Assembly (NCBI GenBank): GCA_900555765.1
Contig: USMA01000043.1
Location: 1 to 7,203, forward strand
Source: an uncultured Collinsella sp.
GTDB lineage: Bacteria; Actinomycetota; Coriobacteriia; Coriobacteriales; Coriobacteriaceae
Length of the DNA: 7,203 nucleotides
Direction of reading: 5' to 3'
Below, piece after piece: positions 5,843 through 7,203 of this stretch. Position 1 is the stretch's first letter. Every line of letters begins with the position of its first letter. The position numbers and the translations under genes are program-made. Below the pieces are notes generated by a model. It saw only the letters and a program-made list of their open reading frames with translations, did no database searches and was not told where the DNA came from.

Positions 5843-6163
5843 GGCGTTCCCCCGCTGTATTTGACGCTCTTTGGGCGGGTCCCCCTGGTTGCGATGTACA
5901 AAATCGCGAGTATTCAGCACCAGTTCGGCCGTAGATGGTAGCTCGAGCGGCTGGCTTTGCCTTTTTGACAGTAGATAATCCACACGCTAAATAAAAATGA
6001 GGAATAAATATTTACTAGACGGACCCTTCGTCCTAAAAGTACGTCTAACAATCGGCCGATTCTATGCCTCCGGAGGTAAAATTGCAGAATACTCCGATAT
6101 TTGCACGGCCCTAGGGGGACCACCTGTCGTTTAAGGCTGCAATAAGTGGAGCTGCCTTAGGGA
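5843..6163. other. AT-richer intergenic stretch with several small palindromes, no supported gene
   Basis: About 320 bp between the XRE stop codon and the end of the asparaginase gene. It contains an AT-rich core (5971-6020 has about 28% G+C by count) and a cluster of symmetric sequences: TAGACG/CGTCTA (6016-6021 with 6042-6047), AATCGGCCGATT (6050-6061), CCTCCGGAGG (6067-6076) and TGCAGAATA/TATTTGCA (6083-6091 with 6098-6105). A TTGACA lies at 5965-5970 with a poor -10 (TAAATA, 5988-5993). A 45-codon ORF (5997-6134) lacks a ribosome binding site and family resemblance. The stretch could hold a small RNA or be the scar of an old insertion; neither is shown. Confidence 0.5.
6132..6159 (-). terminator. 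Stem-loop just past the asparaginase stop codon, possible terminator
   Basis: TAAGGCTGC (6132-6140) and GCTGCCTTA (6151-6159) pair at eight of nine positions around a 10-base loop, beginning four bases beyond the asparaginase stop codon on the minus strand. The position suits a terminator, but no T-run follows on the minus strand, so efficiency is uncertain. Confidence 0.35.
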
Positions 6164-7177
6164 TTACGCCATCGGGACGCGATCGTGGTTGACTTGGCTG
6201 TAGAACAGGCGCTGGATTTCGGCGGCATCGCGTGACTGGCCGAGTGCCCACATGGTCTTGGCCACGAGCGGCTCGGTGGTCATATCATCGCCGCGCAGAA
6301 TGCCCGGATGATCGGCGTAAGCGCGGCCGACCTCATAAACGCCCAGATCGAGGCCCTCTTCGGGGACCTGCGTGGTCATAACGACAGTGCGGCCCGAATC
6401 GACCCAGCGGAAAATCGCCTCCTGGAATGACTCGCCGGACTCGCCAAACTCGGGAATACCGCCAATGCCAAAAGTCTCAAGGATTACAGCATCGTAGCTA
6501 TCGGCAAGGGCATCGAGGATGCCCGGGTTTACACCGGGCGTAAGCTTAAGGACAAACACGCGCGGGTCGATGCTGTCGTAGAAACGCACCGGGTTTTCGC
6601 CCTGATGGGTGCCGTGGAGCCCATTGCGCACGATGCGGTCGTTGCGAATGTAGGCAATGGGCGGATAGTTGACGCTAATGAACGCGTTAAAGCTCATGGT
6701 GCGCTGCTTGCGGGCGCGCGTACCGGCAATGGCGACGCCGCCAAACACAATCGAGACGTCGTGCGAGTGCTCGTCGAGCGCATAGAGCAGGCTCTGGTAC
6801 AGGTTGAGCTTGGCGTCGGTAAAGGGGTTGCCCATGGGCTTTTGCGAGCCGGTGAGTACGATGGGCTTGGGGCTGTCCTGAATCAGGTAGGAAAGTGCTG
6901 CCGCGGTATAGCTCATGGTGTCGGTGCCGTGCAGAATCACGAAGCCGTCGTGGTCGGCATAACCCTCGACGATGACGTCGCGGATACGCATCCAGTCGCT
7001 CGGGCGCATATTGGTGCTGTCGATGTTCATGGGCTGCACGACGTCGAGCTCGCAGAGGCCCGAGATCTCGGGGACGCTCTGGGCGAGCTCCTCACCGGTC
7101 AGGGCGGGGGAGAGGCCGTTGCCGTCCTCGGTCGATGCGATGGTGCCGCCCGTGGCGATGAGAAGGATGCGCTTCAT
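6164..7177 (-). CDS. ansA: L-asparaginase, type I (AnsA-like)
   Basis: Hydrolyses L-asparagine to aspartate and ammonia. The 337 residues match the cytoplasmic type I enzymes (E. coli AnsA 338). No signal peptide is present: the start MKRILLIATGGTIAS is already the first core strand and active-site loop. Thr12 in TGGTIAS is the expected nucleophile. HGTDTM at 83-88 supplies Thr85 and Asp86 of the second triad, and Lys157 in GTRARKQR is the likely catalytic lysine. NIDSTNM at 51-57 supplies the substrate-binding serine, and the family segment VLTGSQKPMG is at 107-116. The ATG at 7175-7177 has a modest AGGA (7187-7190 on the minus strand), nine bases upstream. The promoter lies beyond the right edge. 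It stands alone, not linked to the XRE or HAD-like genes, and codon use matches the surrounding GC-rich genes. Type I is inferred from length and lack of a signal peptide. Confidence 0.95.
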   Translation of the reverse strand: MKRILLIATGGTIASTEDGNGLSPALTGEELAQSVPEISGLCELDVVQPMNIDSTNMRPSDWMRIRDVIVEGYADHDGFVILHGTDTMSYTAAALSYLIQDSPKPIVLTGSQKPMGNPFTDAKLNLYQSLLYALDEHSHDVSIVFGGVAIAGTRARKQRTMSFNAFISVNYPPIAYIRNDRIVRNGLHGTHQGENPVRFYDSIDPRVFVLKLTPGVNPGILDALADSYDAVILETFGIGGIPEFGESGESFQEAIFRWVDSGRTVVMTTQVPEEGLDLGVYEVGRAYADHPGILRGDDMTTEPLVAKTMWALGQSRDAAEIQRLFYSQVNHDRVPMA

Positions 7178-7203
7178 GTTGGTGTTCCTATCGTATTTGC
7201 CGC

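Noticed and set aside
5880..5960. Possible tRNA-like folding around GTTCGGCC
   Set aside because: No acceptor stem, anticodon arm or proper spacing could be assembled; only isolated short pairings.
5914..6123. 69-codon minus-strand ORF in the same gap
   Set aside because: No supported start signal, odd composition rich in Arg/Tyr/Ser, and no family resemblance.
5997..6134. 45-codon plus-strand ORF in the AT-rich gap
   Set aside because: No ribosome binding site, no recognisable similarity, and it ends in the hairpin next to the asparaginase gene; chance is likelier.

Overview
The window looks like a chromosomal segment of a high-GC anaerobic actinobacterium. Coriobacteriia, and Collinsella in particular, is my best guess from the strong G/C third-position bias, the alpha-glucoside PTS/GH4 pair and the general style of the proteins. 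I made this assignment by recognition only; no search was run.

Left part (1-3549): a divergent carbohydrate locus. On the minus strand, the first 27 codons of a zinc-dependent medium-chain alcohol/polyol dehydrogenase run off the left edge. On the plus strand is a two-gene alpha-glucoside module. The first gene is an AglA/MalX-type PTS permease with fused IIC and IIB domains; the second is an AglB-type, NAD- and metal-dependent 6-phospho-alpha-glucosidase of family GH4. The permease would import and phosphorylate an alpha-glucoside such as maltose or a sucrose isomer, and the glucosidase would split the 6-phosphate product in the cytoplasm. No IIA domain, HPr, enzyme I or regulator gene is visible here, so phosphate must come from IIA encoded elsewhere. 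The ~350 bp between the divergent start codons is rich in signals: three CTTGTCTA elements placed over both predicted promoters, a 21-bp-spaced direct repeat, and a leader hairpin.

Middle part (3550-5249): a housekeeping unit consisting of ychF (Obg-like ATPase) and, 11 bp later, a small three-helix DUF1648-like membrane protein. A plausible intrinsic terminator for this unit lies inside the 3' end of the next gene, which is transcribed in the opposite direction.

Right part (5158-7203): a 129-residue minus-strand protein that resembles the C-terminal half of a Cof-type HAD phosphatase but has lost the metal-binding aspartates. It is divergent from a 72-residue XRE-type DNA-binding protein, and a perfect 24-bp palindrome sits between the two genes. 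About 320 bp of AT-richer, palindrome-rich DNA with no supported gene follows, and then a complete type I L-asparaginase gene on the minus strand.

I found no rRNA, tRNA, CRISPR array, insertion sequence or phage gene. The most interesting points are the divergent operator region, the degenerate HAD protein next to a regulator with a large palindromic operator, and a YchF with arginine where the E. coli protein has catalytic His114.
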